Source: Acanthochlamys bracteata
Lineage: Eukaryota > Streptophyta > Magnoliopsida > Pandanales > Velloziaceae
Direction: 5' to 3'
Assembly (NCBI GenBank): GCA_019914995.1
Contig: CM034144.1
Span: 6,479,489-6,543,488 of the forward strand
Length of the DNA: 64,000 nucleotides
The notes under the pieces were generated by a model. The model made no database searches. It saw only the letters and a program-made list of their open reading frames with translations, and was not told the origin of the DNA. The translations under genes were made by a program, and so were the position numbers. Below, in pieces: positions 36,011 through 47,140 of the stretch (positions within the stretch are counted from its first letter, which is position 1; each line of letters starts with the position of its first letter).

Positions 36011-37631
36011 GAAAAAGATAAGGAAGGTAGGCTTACTTTTTCTATAGCTAATTAGTTTTACAAATAATTCTAAATTCGTCACATAATATCAAAATAAATT
36101 GAGACGAATCGGCTCAGAATTTGACTAAAGTCAACTTCATTATCCACTTTATTTAGAACATTCATGGTCTATTTTATTTCAGAGATTTCATAGTCTATTT
36201 CATTTCGAAAGAAATAATTTGATTCATTTCAAAATAAATAGCCCACTTATTTAATTAATAAGAAAAACCGTTTTGTTAGAGATCAAATGTTAAAATAATT
36301 TAGTTCAATATTAATTATCAATAGTTTTGAAATAATACTCATTAAATTAAGACTTATTTTTGCTATTTTCAATTAATTTAGGAAAGAACTGTAGTTTCTT
36401 CGCACAAACAAAAACCAAATTTATCAAGCAAAAGTTTTGTTGAAAAAGAAAAATTATTAGAAAGGATAATGAAACAATTACACAAAAATGATGCACGATA
36501 GCGCCTTGAAGATGTCTTCAATTACCATGTATTGAATTACAACTTGGAAATACAATTACAACGCTGCGTGTCTGATGACTAATCGAACTTGCAACAAAGA
36601 AGAAAAGATAAATAGAGTAATTACGTAGTGTTCTTCTATTTTTATTTTTATTTAAAATTTCTTTTGTGTGTATGCGCGCGTGTGAGAGTGACGTAATTGT
36701 AATTAAATTGAATGATCCAATAATTAACATACTATAATTTATGCATTGGCCCAAAGATCGGCCCGGCCCTTTTTCTTTCTCTTCCTTAGGTTGCAACTTG
36801 CTAAGTGTACCTCCAGGGAAGAGGACTTGGGGGAGCCTAGGAGGAGTTCATGGGTGCTTTTAAAATAAAAAAATATGTTTTTATTTTTATTAAAAAATAA
36901 GTTATATTTTTATTTAAAAATATAATAAAATAATTAAAAAATTACTTTTTGAAAAATTTTGACAAAAGCACTTGAAGAAAATAACTTAAATTTATTGTAC
37001 TATTTGTTTTATAGATTTGTGTATTTAAATGATTTTGTTTTTCCGTTTTATATACGTACATACTCGTTCATTCTTTTCTTTATTTTTTTAGACTTTTTTG
37101 TGTGGATAAAATCATAAAACAACGTTTCACTCACTTTACTTTAATTGGGAGAACTTTTCTTCTATTTTTATTTTACAAAAATAATTTTTATTTTTTAATA
37201 AATTTTTTATTATATTCTGTAAATTTTATTTGAAAATTTTAAAAATATAAAAATTTTACATCATAAATTTTATTTATATTATTTTTTAATAAAAAATAAT
37301 ATTTATTTTATAAGTATTTTTAAACGGTACTTTTTTGTGATAATTTTCTTGCTTCAAACGGTATGAATTGAATGTTTTGTTGAACTAAAGTGAAAAAAGT
37401 CGCACGTATACATACACAAATTTCACACCAACATCTTCTTCAATATTATAACTCATACATATAAATTACATGTCTCTTGGATTACACAAGCTCATGCAGG
37501 AGTTTATTCAACATTTCTATATACTTTGTAATACAAACGTACGCATATTGCTAGAATAACATTACGAGATATATATATATATATTGCGGTAGTGCATGAG
37601 CTTTTCTAGTGCCAAATTAAGCAGTGTTCTT
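36011..37631. other. Spacer between copies B and C
   Basis: The blocks 36,525-36,780 (with TGTCTGATGACTAATCGAAC and GGCCCAAAGATCGGCCCGGC) and 36,990-37,145 are members of the repeated unit; the first recurs at 39,835-40,080, and part of it at 43,430-43,520. Partial family-1 repeats lie at about 36,845-36,960 and 37,150-37,330. No gene. Confidence 0.5.
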
Positions 37632-38017
37632 CTACCAGTGATTTGGGCATTTTTTGTAGCAGCACTTGTAGCAGTATCCCTTGTTCCAGTTGCAGCAATA
37701 GTTAGGAAATTTGCACTGATAGTAATTGGCAGTCAAGCCACGGTGATCGGTTGTCGTCCCTATCAAAATCATCCATATATATTTATCAAATAAAATACGT
37801 TATATATATATATATCTATATTTATATTATTTGTTTTAAAAATTATATGTTATAAAATTTATATATAATCTGATCATAAAAAAAAATTTGATATATGTTG
37901 CAGTAGAAACTTACCAGCAGCGTCTTCATCCGTCGCATGCGCAACATGGAATGAAGCAAGGACAGCAACAATGAAGAGGACACTGAAGAAGATGAGAGCC
38001 TTATTGCAGGATGCCAT
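37632..38017 (-). CDS. Small secreted cysteine-rich peptide, copy C
   Basis: Two exons on the - strand, 37915-38017 and 37632-37759, phase-1 intron of 155 bases, 76 residues. The signal peptide is MASCNKALIFFSVLFIVAVL then ASFHVAHA. The mature chain starts TDEDAAG and carries CKFPNYCCNWNKGYCYKCC, again C-x5-CC-x6-C-x2-CC, followed by a short extension YKKCPNHW with a seventh Cys. It differs clearly from copies A and D in the signal peptide and the longer C-terminus but keeps intron place and phase. The broken copy B is its closest relative in the window. It should be secreted; its role is not known. Confidence 0.78.
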
Positions 38018-38090
38018 TGTTTTGTTCTCACTAATTTTAAGTACTTTGAAGAGGAGAAGAGCTTGTTATGAAGAATTTAAGATTGCGCGA

Positions 38091-38100
38091 CTATTTATAG
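38091..38100 (-). promoter_or_regulatory. TATA box of peptide gene C
   Basis: CTATAAATAG on the - strand, 74 bases before the start codon. The flank GGCTAAAATGAAACGCACCG is partly kept at the broken copy B. Confidence 0.6.
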
Positions 38101-38304
38101 GCTAAAATGAAACGCACCGAGTTGTAGTTGTGGTTAATTTTTTAAAAATGAAAGTAAACTCTTGAATTTTTTTTATTCAACAATAATACTAATTAATCTT
38201 GATCACGGTAAAAAAATAAATAAATAAATATGAGAGAGAATTTAATTACTTGTTCAAAGATTTGATTTTGTCTTCGTATTTATCTCTTCCGTACAGCAGC
38301 TGAG

Positions 38305-38520
38305 CGTTTCATCTGAGCTTTTTTTTTATTATTTATTCTATATATTTTAATATATATTAAATAAATTTTTAGAAAATTTATTTAAATTTAAAAAGTATAA
38401 AAAGTTTACGTAATGAAATTTTTATTATATATTTTTAAAAATAAAAATATAAAATCATTTATAAAAAAATATTTTTTATTTTAATAATATTTTATATTAT
38501 AAGTATTTATGAAGCTTTTA
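38305..38520. repeat. AT-rich MITE-like repeat, family 1
   Basis: Left end GAGCGTTTCATCTGAGCTTT; the right side is TTATATTATAAGTATTTATG. The interior is typical. Confidence 0.5.
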
Positions 38521-38749
38521 AGTACAGGCATTTTGTTTAAAAAAATTACCCGCCTTCGTAAACAGAAAAAATATGAGACTGTTTTGAAATATTTTCTGAA
38601 AGAGTTTTTTTCAATATAAGTATTTTTAAAATTTAAAAAATAAGCTTTCTAAATTTAAATTTATAATAGTATTGAAGTAGTCTATTGAGACAAAGCTCAT
38701 GCATTCAATATTTACCTCTTCTGATTAATTTATCCTTAAAAAAATAAGA

Positions 38750-38942
38750 TAATATTTAAGAGTATAATTTTTTTTAAAAACAAAAAATATTTTTATTTTT
38801 TAAAAATAAGCTCTTTTTTATCAAATAATAATAATAATAAAATATACAAAGTTTTTTATATTTTGAAATTTTCAAGTAAATATATAAAATAAAATTCTAT
38901 AATAAAAGATAACTAATAAGCATTACTAAAACACGTCTAAAT
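38750..38942. repeat. AT-rich MITE-like repeat, family 1, worn
   Basis: Left side AAGAGTATAATTTTTTTTAA and right side CTAATAAGCATTACTAAAAC flank a family-type interior with an (AAT)n tract. Confidence 0.4.
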
Positions 38943-39207
38943 CCGAAACATATCATCTACTTTATACGTTTAAATGCCGAGTCGAGCTTTATAAAGTTTG
39001 TTTAATCATTTAACAATACATGATTTTATTTTTCTTTTTGGTTTTTATAATTTTTCAACTTGTGCATTGCGTATTAAGATAATAAAACCAAGTAACACCT
39101 CGGTCAAGTCAAATAATTTGGTATAAATGTAGATATCAAAGGGACTTTAAAAAAAAAAAAAAAATGGAGTACTCATTCAACACACGTACGTCATGTTAGG
39201 AATATGC

Positions 39208-39468
39208 GAGCGTTTTAAGAATACTTATAAAATAAATTTTTTAAAATAAAAACTATTTTTTATTTTTTTAAAAAATAATTTTACTTTTTTATTTTTAAAA
39301 ATATAATAAAAATATGTAATTAAAAATTTATATAATAAAAAAACCTTATTGGATAAATTTTTTTTACACTTTTTAATTTTTAAAATTTTTTAAATACTTA
39401 TAAAATATATATATTAAAACATATAAAATTAAAAATTAAAAAAATTTGGAAACTACAATGTCAAACGC
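39208..39468. repeat. AT-rich MITE-like repeat, family 1
   Basis: Left end GAGCGTTTTAAGAATACTTA, right end CTACAATGTCAAACGC. A near-complete copy of about 261 bases. Confidence 0.6.
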
Positions 39469-39533
39469 CCACTATGTCAACCATAATAAAATCGAGAGTA
39501 GTAATGTAGGTACGTAGCTATGTTGCGAATTTG

Positions 39534-39745
39534 GGTGCGTTCTTTTGCACCAAAAAATCACTTCTTTTTTATTAAGAAATCACTTTTAATTCACTTTTTA
39601 TTACAAAAAGAACATAAAAAATCACTTCCAACACATTTTTCAATACAAAAATAACACATCACTTCCAATAATACTATTTTTAAGAACTCACTTCTAAGAA
39701 CTCACTTCCAAAGAACTCACTTTCAACGCCAAAAGAACACACCCT
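39534..39745. mobile_element. hAT-like MITE
   Basis: Terminal inverted repeats GGGTGCGTTCTTTTGCACC (left) and AACGCCAAAAGAACACACCC (right). The interior is a set of short ATCACTTCCAA / GAACTCACTTC repeats in both directions. No gene. A target duplication could not be set with confidence, so the superfamily is a guess from the ends. Confidence 0.6.
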
Positions 39746-40635
39746 TTGTCAATCTTTTATAATAATTTCTAAAAACCAAAATTATCTAGCAATTTTTAAT
39801 TTCAAAGAAAAACTACTAGAAAAAGTAATTATCTTGTACTAAACTACAAGTTATTACGATTACAATGCTGTGTGTCTGATGGCTAACTCGAACAGGCAAC
39901 CACGAAGTTTTCAATTTTTATAATATCTTTTTTATAATATAACTAAACTATATATTATATAACTAATTATATTATAGTTTAGAAAATTAAATTGAATAAT
40001 CTAACAATTAACATATCATAAACTGCAAATGTGCCCAAAATCGGCCCGGCCCATGTCATCTCGCTGGCCTGCCCATTTTGTTCTCTTTCTTTTTGTGGTA
40101 GCAGAGCTTGCGGCAACAATCATATCGTATAATTTTTATTATTTTTTAGATTAAAAATTCAGTTTTTTTTAAAAAATTAAATATTTTTCAGTTTAAGTAC
40201 TCTCAAAACGTTTTTCAAAATTTTTAATAAAAATTCCGGCTAGCTAGCTTGTAAAGTAAAAGAACGGAGTAATTTCATAATCTGCAGTTAATCTTTTAAG
40301 TAGTTACTTATATGCTTCAATATAACAACAAAACTTTGCTTGTTCTAGCTACATATATATTACTTTTTCTTCTTTGTAAAATTTATAGCTTCATATATGT
40401 AAGGTATATAGGTAACAAAGAACACAGGCTGTAATACAACATAAAAAAAAAGCATGCATAAATATTATTATTATTATTATTAACAAAAAATATATTTTAT
40501 TTTTAAAATAAAATAAAATATTTTTTATTCTAAAAATCGATTCATAAAGCGTTCCGTCTCTAGCCATGTTGCAGACGTTACATTCAAACTTTATTTAAAC
40601 AATATATATATATATATATCTATATATATATATGT
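39746..40635. other. Spacer upstream of the C unit
   Basis: The block 39,835-40,080 repeats 36,525-36,780 (TGTCTGATGGCTAACTCGAA; AAAATCGGCCCGGCCCATG). Worn AT-rich repeats lie at 40,130-40,225 and 40,475-40,560 and (AT)n tracts near 40,600-40,632. No gene. Confidence 0.45.
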
Positions 40636-40866
40636 TATATTTGGGAAAATTTTTTTTTTAACTTTTTATTTTATATTTCTTAATAAAGTTTCTGAAATAT
40701 TTATAAAATTATTTGAAAATTTTAATAGTACAAAAAAATTATACATCATAAAATTTTTTAATTAATTATTTTATTATTTTTTTGAAGTATAAAAAGTAAA
40801 ATTTATTTTTTAAAATTTAAAATATTTTTTTTGAATTTTTTTTTCAATAAGCACTACCAAATATCT
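40636..40866. repeat. AT-rich MITE-like repeat, family 1
   Basis: The left side is ATATTTGGGAAAATTTTTTT and the right end AATAAGCACTACCAAATATC. An (AT)n tract follows directly. Confidence 0.5.
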
Positions 40867-42465
40867 CATATATATATATATATATATATATTCTATTTAA
40901 ACTTTATAGTAACAACTAACAAAGCTTCTTTATCTATTTCTTTAGTTATTGCAAAATATGAACTAAATTTTGAATGGATCATCTATTTTATACACTTCTA
41001 AATTCACGAGCCAAACTTTATGAAACGTCTTTTTGTAATTTAATTAATTCTACATTATTTGGGTCTTCGTTTTTATTATTTGTAGTTTCAAACTTAGTTA
41101 AGATATGTTTATATTGTTTATAATATTGTGCATTAAGAAAAAAACCAAGTAGCACCTTGATCAAGTCAAATATTTAGGAAAATAATGTAGATTATAAGAT
41201 AACATCAACATAATTTTTTTAAAGAAAATCAATATCAAATATAATATGGTTTCTAAATATCAATTATATATGAGCTTCGTTGTAATTTGCCATTTTTTGT
41301 TTTGCAGGGGAACGCTCGCTCGGTACCTAAAATCAGAAAAATTATTCTAATACATTTTTTAATTAGAATCAAAATCATGTATGTCTTATATAAATTATCA
41401 TACCAAACTTCAACAATATATACATCATTGTGAAAGTTTGTTTTTCATTGTATTGTTTTTCATTGACTGTAGTTGTTTTAAATATTGTATTATTATAATC
41501 CAATATAGTAATCTAACGTAAGAGATTGATGCACAGTATTATCTGTTTTGAGAAAAAATTGGTTTGAAATTGTTGTCAATGTTGTTCATGGACTCCATGC
41601 AAAGAGGCTGTTTGGGGCAATGTCCCAGACAAACCATGAAGATTCACAAATCATGCTTTTCCCATCTTTGGAGAGTGTTTTTTTAGGGTTTGTTGTTTTA
41701 ATAAAAAAATAAGTTAATGAAACATGAATTACTATTGTGCTGTTACAATAGAGTTTATTCTTATATTTTTTTGTTAAAAAAAATGAATTAAAAGTAACTA
41801 CTTTTATTTTTTTGTTTAGCTGAAAATGAGCGAATATAAACTTTTAGTAAAAAAAAAAAATGAATTATATTGGTGAAAAGTGTAGAGGTCATCGTACTAA
41901 AAAGATTGATCAGTTTATTAGGAATTAGTATCTTCCATTTATAATCATGTATCTATTTCAACATTTAACTAATGTGAAATTATTAAGAGACGTTAGCCGT
42001 TAAGCCGACAAAGTTAGTCCTATTAGTCCAATTTAAAACGAATTGTTGGCACACTTTCAAATTATGTTTTTTATTTGAGCACTATTTGAAATCTCTACGT
42101 TACTAATCTGACTCTAGTCTACGAAGCTAGTCCGTTTTTTATTCGGACCCATCAAATCTTATATACTACAAATTCGGATCTAATCTAATTTGAAGGTTTA
42201 ACAAAAAGAATAAAAACCATAACAACAATATCCAAATTCACACCAAGGGCATCTCTTATCTTATTATTGATACAAACATATATATATTAAGCACACGTTA
42301 CATTTTATATATGACAAACACACATGGAGACCCTTATGCATACGTCTCTCGTACACATATAAACACTTATAATTAACTGAGCTCATGCACACTTTATTCC
42401 ACTATATTATATACTAATATTTAATGCAAGAAGCATTTGGATGCGAGTGCCCTTCAAGGTAAGGA
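40867..42465. other. Spacer downstream of copy D (duplicated unit)
   Basis: The blocks 41,250-41,350 and 41,440-41,700 match 32,200-32,345 and 32,850-33,320. The 3' flank of copy D at 42,230-42,300 matches 33,560-33,640 (copy A) and 37,415-37,470 (copy C). No gene was seen. Confidence 0.5.
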
Positions 42466-42804
42466 CTAGTAGCGGCAGCACTTGAAGCAGTAGCCGTTGT
42501 ACCATTTGCAGCAGTAGTAAGGCTTGTAGCAATGGTAGTGTTTGTGAGGCTTGCCATGGTGGTCGGCAGTTGTTCCTACATATTATGAAATCACAGACAT
42601 GAAAAGTTAACGGAAAAAAATTTAAACCGATGGAAGAGAGCCTATTCTCATATCATCACTGGAGAAGAAAAGAGAAGTAATGAAATGAAACTCACCGACG
42701 GTTTCTTCCGATGCCTGTGCGACATGGATGGAAGCAAGGACACCGACGATGAGGAGGATGCTGAGCAGTATAAGAGCCTTGCTGTTGTTGTAGGATTTTG
42801 CCAT
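42466..42804 (-). CDS. Small secreted six-cysteine peptide, copy D
   Basis: Two exons on the - strand, 42696-42804 and 42466-42575, phase-1 intron of 120 bases, 72 residues. Signal peptide MAKSYNNSKALILLSILLIV then GVLASIHVAQA. The mature part SEETVG is followed by a His-rich stretch (DHHGKPHKHYH) and CYKPYYCCKWYNGYCFKCCR, spacing C-x5-CC-x6-C-x2-CC. Over the aligned part, exon 1 differs from copy A by a single base, plus a 9-base length difference, while exon 2 differs at about 25 of 110 bases, nearly all changing the amino acid; the cysteine codons are all unchanged. The His-rich segment might bind metal, which is only a guess. Confidence 0.8.
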
Positions 42805-42900
42805 TTTTTTGTTTCTTGATCAGTAGAGGATATGTACTTTTATAGTGAATTAGCTAGCTAGAGCTTGTTGTTGTGAAGAAAGATTTGCCAACTTTGGTCA

Positions 42901-42910
42901 CTATTTATAG
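42901..42910 (-). promoter_or_regulatory. TATA box of peptide gene D
   Basis: CTATAAATAG on the - strand, 97 bases before the start codon. Confidence 0.6.
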
Positions 42911-44093
42911 GCCAAAAGTAAGAGGTTCAAGTTCTATTAGCAAGTTGGCTCTATCTTAGCGAGTGTTTGAGAATGATAGTTAAATAAAATTTTTCTGAAA
43001 TAAAAAACAAACTGTGCTGTACTTTGTTGACTTGCTCATGCTTTTACGTACTGTGCTGTACCATTTCGTAGATTGACGAAAACAAAATTAAACAAAACAA
43101 ATAAAGTTTACTTACGGTTTATCTGATGCATTTAACAGAAGTCAATACGTATACGTTATGTTTGAGATAAGCAAATCATAAATTCATAAAATAAAAACTG
43201 GAGTAGTTAGCTTACGTTAGCGTTATGTTTGACTGTCTCAATCATGTATTAATAATAGTTAAAGACCATATTAATTTGTCTAGCAAAATTCTTTTCTCAG
43301 AGGAAAATATATCAGAAATAATAATGAAACAATTACCCTGATATTAATGACGCAGAAATAATTGCACCATCTTGAATATGTCTTCCCCTTTATTTTAGTT
43401 ATTTGTCTTTGCGTGTAAAAATCAAGTAATTCTAATTAAATTAATTGATTCTAAGAATCAACAAACTTTAATTTGTGAATGGGCCCAAATGTCTTCCCAG
43501 CCCATGTCACTGGCGCAGGGGCCCAGTCTGACATATAAGTTATTTGAACTATTCTTAATTTTGTTTAATTAAGTGCTAATAGTGGTAAATGTCCGTCTTA
43601 CGTTTGAATTACAATAAGCTTTAAATTTAGCTACTCCCTATATTTTAATTATTATTTTATTTTTAACTTTTAATTTATATCAAACTTGACTTCTAATATG
43701 ATATAATTTTAAATTTTACTTTATCGTATTTTAATTATAACTTCAAAGTTTACTTTCGCTAAATTTTATTTTTTATCAAATTTTATTTTCACAAAACTTA
43801 TATCAAAGAAAATTTAATTTCATATAATTAAAACACGCTCCAATATAAAAAAGTCAATTAATTTAGTATGTTAAAGCTTTTAAACTAAAAATTATTATTA
43901 AATATTAAAAAAACCTTGAAGCTAGCATTTATTGTTTACGAACATATATACACCTGCATATGAGCATAAAGAGAGAAGAAACACTCTTCTTCATCTCTAA
44001 GAACCCATATAACTTCTTTTATTCAAAGTAAAGTAGCTCTTTAAACTTTAGTAACAACTAATTAACAGAGCATGCATCTACATTTTAGAGAGT
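42911..44093. other. Spacer upstream of copy D
   Basis: Contains the unit block 43,430-43,520 (GGGCCCAAATGTCTTCCCAG, related to 36,720-36,780 and 39,990-40,070). No gene. The last 150 bases should be the 3' UTR of the next glycine-rich gene. Confidence 0.45.
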
Positions 44094-44612
44094 TCAGTTC
44101 TGGGGCTTGTTCTGGAACCCAACCTCAGGGACTTCATCAGGTGAAGAGCAGCACCTGCACCCTTTGCCATAGTACCCTTTTCCGCAACACCCATGGCGAC
44201 ACCAGCCTCCACCTCCGCCGTGTCCACCTTGACCTCCGCCCCCTCCGTGTCCACCACCACCACCTCCACTGTGACCTCCACCACCACCGTATCCACCGCC
44301 TCCTCCTCCTCCGCCGTAGCTTGCAGGCTTCTCTGCAGCACCTTCCTTCGGGTTCTTGTTTTCTAAAAGCCAAATATATATAGGCAAATAAGTTACTAAA
44401 TATAGACAAAAGAATGTTTCAGGGAAAGAAACCGAAAGCGGTAAAAGCTAAAGCTAAAAAGCAGTACCAGTTAGGGGTTTGGTCTCCTGGGACTGGTCAC
44501 TGCTAGGCATAACCTTGCCGGCGGCGACATCGTGAGCATTACTGAACTCGAAGGAGATGACAATAGCAGCAATGAGCGCAAGCAGAACTACAACCTTAGA
44601 TGAGGAACCCAT
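44094..44612 (-). CDS. Secreted glycine-rich protein with a six-cysteine tail (GRP1)
   Basis: Two exons on the - strand, 44468-44612 and 44094-44362, phase-1 intron of 105 bases, 137 residues. Signal peptide MGSSSKVVVLLALIAAIVIS then FEFSNA. A polar linker (DVAAGKVMPSSDQSQE; ENKNPKEGAAEKP) precedes a run of GGGGY, GGGGH and GGGGQ units and a C-terminal tail CRHGCCGKGYYGKGCRCCSS followed by PDEVPEVGFQNKPQN. This is the layout of plant class II glycine-rich proteins with a Cys-rich end; AtGRP3 of that class is known to bind a wall-associated kinase. Cell wall or apoplast is the expected place. The frame is open upstream, but the signal peptide fixes the start at 44,612. The tail spacing C-x3-CC-x8-C-x1-CC is close to that of the neighbouring small peptides. 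Confidence 0.88.
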
Positions 44613-45652
44613 TGTTATCTCTCTTTTCATGCAGTGCCTGTGAAGATCAAGAAGTTCGATCCAATTTATAAAGGATTCAAGAAAACAAACTGACAATGGG
44701 TTCAATTTATGGAACTTGTAATGTAGCACTTTTACGTGGCTATTTTGCCTTGAATTTATGTTGTACTCATCTGCATAGGTCTACTACATGAGGTAATCTG
44801 AATTTTGTACTCGTTGCATTTTAGTATTATTAACCCTTGCTCGGCGAAGTAGCCACGTCCTAACCACTGCTCTGCATGTCTATCTGTTTTAGTACTCTTT
44901 TGCTATTCAGATTTCTTATTTTATATATTTAATAAATTTTTATAATAGTTTAAAAAATTTTTATATTTAAAAATATAATTTATTATTATTATTATTATTA
45001 TTATTTTTTTTTAAGATCAAAAAATAAAATTCTCTATTAAAAAATCTTTAAAATATTTTGAATTTTAGAAAAACTCAATTTTAAAATTACTCCATAATCT
45101 TATTTAATTTTTATTAAAAAGTAAATTTTAAATAGATTTCTAAATATTTTTACAAAACTATTTTGAGTAATTCATTTAAAAATTGTTAGTTTGGTTTATA
45201 TGCTTCGGAGCATATGGGAGTGTCACTGAATATTCGAATCCCTGTGAAACTGAGTGCGTGTTTACATTGATATCAAACTTATTTTTTAAAAATAAGTTTA
45301 TAAATAATGGATTTAGAATTGAAAGTAAATTAATTAAAAATACTTCTTTGTTTTTATTTTATATTAAATAAGTTTGAAAATAAAATATTTTAATTTTAAT
45401 ATTTAGATTTTAAAAAATAATTTGTTTATTTTAAATTTTTTGTAGAAAATATCACGGATGCAAACACTATATACGTACGTATTTGTAGAAAAACATATAC
45501 AGCACAATAATATAACGAAGCACTACATATACATTTGAGGGTACGTAGAGGAACAACTAGAGTCCCCTCCTCTTTTGCATTTACATGCATGCAAACCTTT
45601 ATTCACTAGCTACTAGCAGGCCTCTTTCTTTAAGCTTTTCCATGGTGTACTT
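44613..45652. other. Spacer between GRP1 and GRP2
   Basis: AT-rich repeat pieces lie at about 44,890-45,065 (with a (TTA)n tract at 44,980-45,006) and 45,258-45,450. A unique stretch at 45,195-45,250 contains ATTCGAATCCC, which resembles a tRNA B box but has no full tRNA around it. No gene. Confidence 0.4.
44665..44670 (-). promoter_or_regulatory. TATA box of GRP1
   Basis: TATAAA on the - strand, 53 bases before the start codon. It is not the full CTATAAATAG decamer of the neighbours. Confidence 0.45.
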
Positions 45653-46763
45653 CTAGGGTTTGAGCTCAGCTTCAGGCTCAGAGACCTTCTTCTGATCAGT
45701 AGAGGAATATCCACCATGGTGGCCTCCTCCGCCACCGTATCCTCCTTGGTGGCCACCTCCGTAGCCACCGCCTCCGTATCCTCCTTGGTGGCCACCTCCA
45801 CCGTAGCCACCGCCTCCGTATCCTCCTTGGTGGCCACCTCCGTAGCCACCCCCTCCGTATCCTCCTTGGTGGCCACCGCCTCCGTATCCACCATGGTAAC
45901 CTCCGTATCCACCGCCCCCGTAATATGTAGGGTTATTGACATCTTCCTCTGCACCACCTCCATATCCACCATGGTGGCCTCCGCCGCCTCCATATCCACC
46001 TTTGTGGCCACCATACCCTCCTCCGTATCCGTTAGGGTTATTGATATCTTCCTTTGCACCACCGCCATATCCACCGTGGTGGCCGCCTCCACCGTAGCCA
46101 CCGCCTCCGTATCCTCCTTGGTGGCCACCTCCACCGTAGCCACCGCCTCCGTATCCACCATGGTAACCTCCGTATCCACCGCCACCGTAATATGTAGGGT
46201 TATTGACGTCTTCCTCTGCACCACCTCCATGGTGGCCTCCACCGCGATTGTATCCTCCTCTGCCCGTAGGGTTATATAAATCTTCCTCTGCACCACCTCC
46301 ATGGTGGCCTCCACCGCGATTGTATCCTCCTCGGCCCGTAGGGTTAATTAAATCTTCCTCTGCAGCACCTCCATATCCACCATGGTGGCCTCCTCCGCCG
46401 CCATATCCGCCGTGGTGGCCGCCTCCACCGCCACCGCCTCCATGGTGGCCTCCTCCGCCGTAGCCCATAGGGTTAGCTTCATCCTTTGCGTTTTTCTCCT
46501 CTGCAAGCAAAGCAAAGACGTTTTTATTGCTATTACAAAATAATCAAATCATATTTACCACGCACGTTAAGAAACTCTCTTGTCAATTAATGTATGTATA
46601 ATATCAGGATATATATATATATACCATTAACGAGTTTGGACTCAGCAACATTATTTGTCTGCTCGGCAAGATCGCGAGCATCGATCACCTCCGAGGAGAT
46701 GATCAGAACTGCGAGCAGAGCAGCGAGAAGAAGAGATTGGGTTTTTGTAGTGAAACACGCCAT
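45653..46763 (-). CDS. Large secreted glycine-rich protein without cysteine tail (GRP2)
   Basis: Two exons on the - strand, 46625-46763 and 45653-46500, phase-1 intron of 124 bases, 328 residues. Signal peptide MACFTTKTQSLLLAALLAVL then IISSEVIDA. The mature chain starts RDLAEQTNN and is then almost wholly Gly/Tyr/His: units such as GGGGYGGGHQGGY and GGGGHHGGY are broken five times by an acidic spacer of the form A-(E/K)-E-D-x-x-N-P (EEDLINPTGR, EEDLYNPTGR, EEDVNNPTYY, KEDINNPNGY, EEDVNNPTYY). It ends SSTDQKKVSEPEAELKP. The only cysteine is in the signal peptide. It is likely a structural wall protein. Internal DNA repeats suggest unequal crossing-over, so length may vary between alleles. Confidence 0.88.
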
Positions 46764-46805
46764 TGTGAGTTGGCTTGTGAAGAATTATTAAACACCATAT
46801 TGATC

Positions 46806-46815
46806 CTATTTATAG
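46806..46815 (-). promoter_or_regulatory. TATA box of GRP2
   Basis: CTATAAATAG on the - strand, 43 bases before the start codon, identical to the box of peptide genes A, C and D. Confidence 0.6.
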
Positions 46816-46924
46816 AAGTTGGGAAATGAAGATATAACATAGTGGGTGCAAAAGCAAATCAACACCTAATCTTGACTATCGATAGTGTTACACTTATAGT
46901 AATATTACATATGTTCTACTGGCT

Positions 46925-47140
46925 TCTAAAGAAATGTTTGAACATTACTTATATATATTTGTTATTTTTTATTTTATACTTTTTAATAAATTTATAATAT
47001 TTTACAAAAATATTTAAAAATTTAAAAAATAATGCATCATGAGATTTATTATTATTTTTTTTAAAGAAAAAAATACAACTTATTTTTAAAGATTAAAAAT
47101 ATATTTTATTTTAGATTATTTTTTAAAGCACATTTCATTA
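46925..47140. repeat. AT-rich MITE-like repeat, family 1
   Basis: Interior TTATTTTTTATTTTATACTT and TTTATAATATTTTACAAAAA; the right side is ATTTTTTAAAGCACATTTCA. The left end is unclear. Confidence 0.45.

Noticed and set aside
44072-44383. + strand His/Leu/Arg-rich frame opposite GRP1, and the two other - strand frames there
   Set aside because: Shadow frames of the Gly repeats; the frame that joins the signal-peptide exon in phase is the real one.
45716-46279. Long + strand frame rich in Val, Ala, Ser and Thr opposite GRP2
   Set aside because: It is the complement of the glycine-rich repeats. The - strand frame has the signal peptide, intron and stop of a gene.
45716-46440. CRISPR-like or satellite array at regular repeats
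   Set aside because: The repeats are codons of a glycine-rich protein, with no spacers of constant length, and the organism is a plant.
46203-46463. Pro/Trp-rich + strand frame that looks like an extensin
   Set aside because: Complement of GGGHHGG codons of GRP2; no signal peptide or splice sites on this strand.
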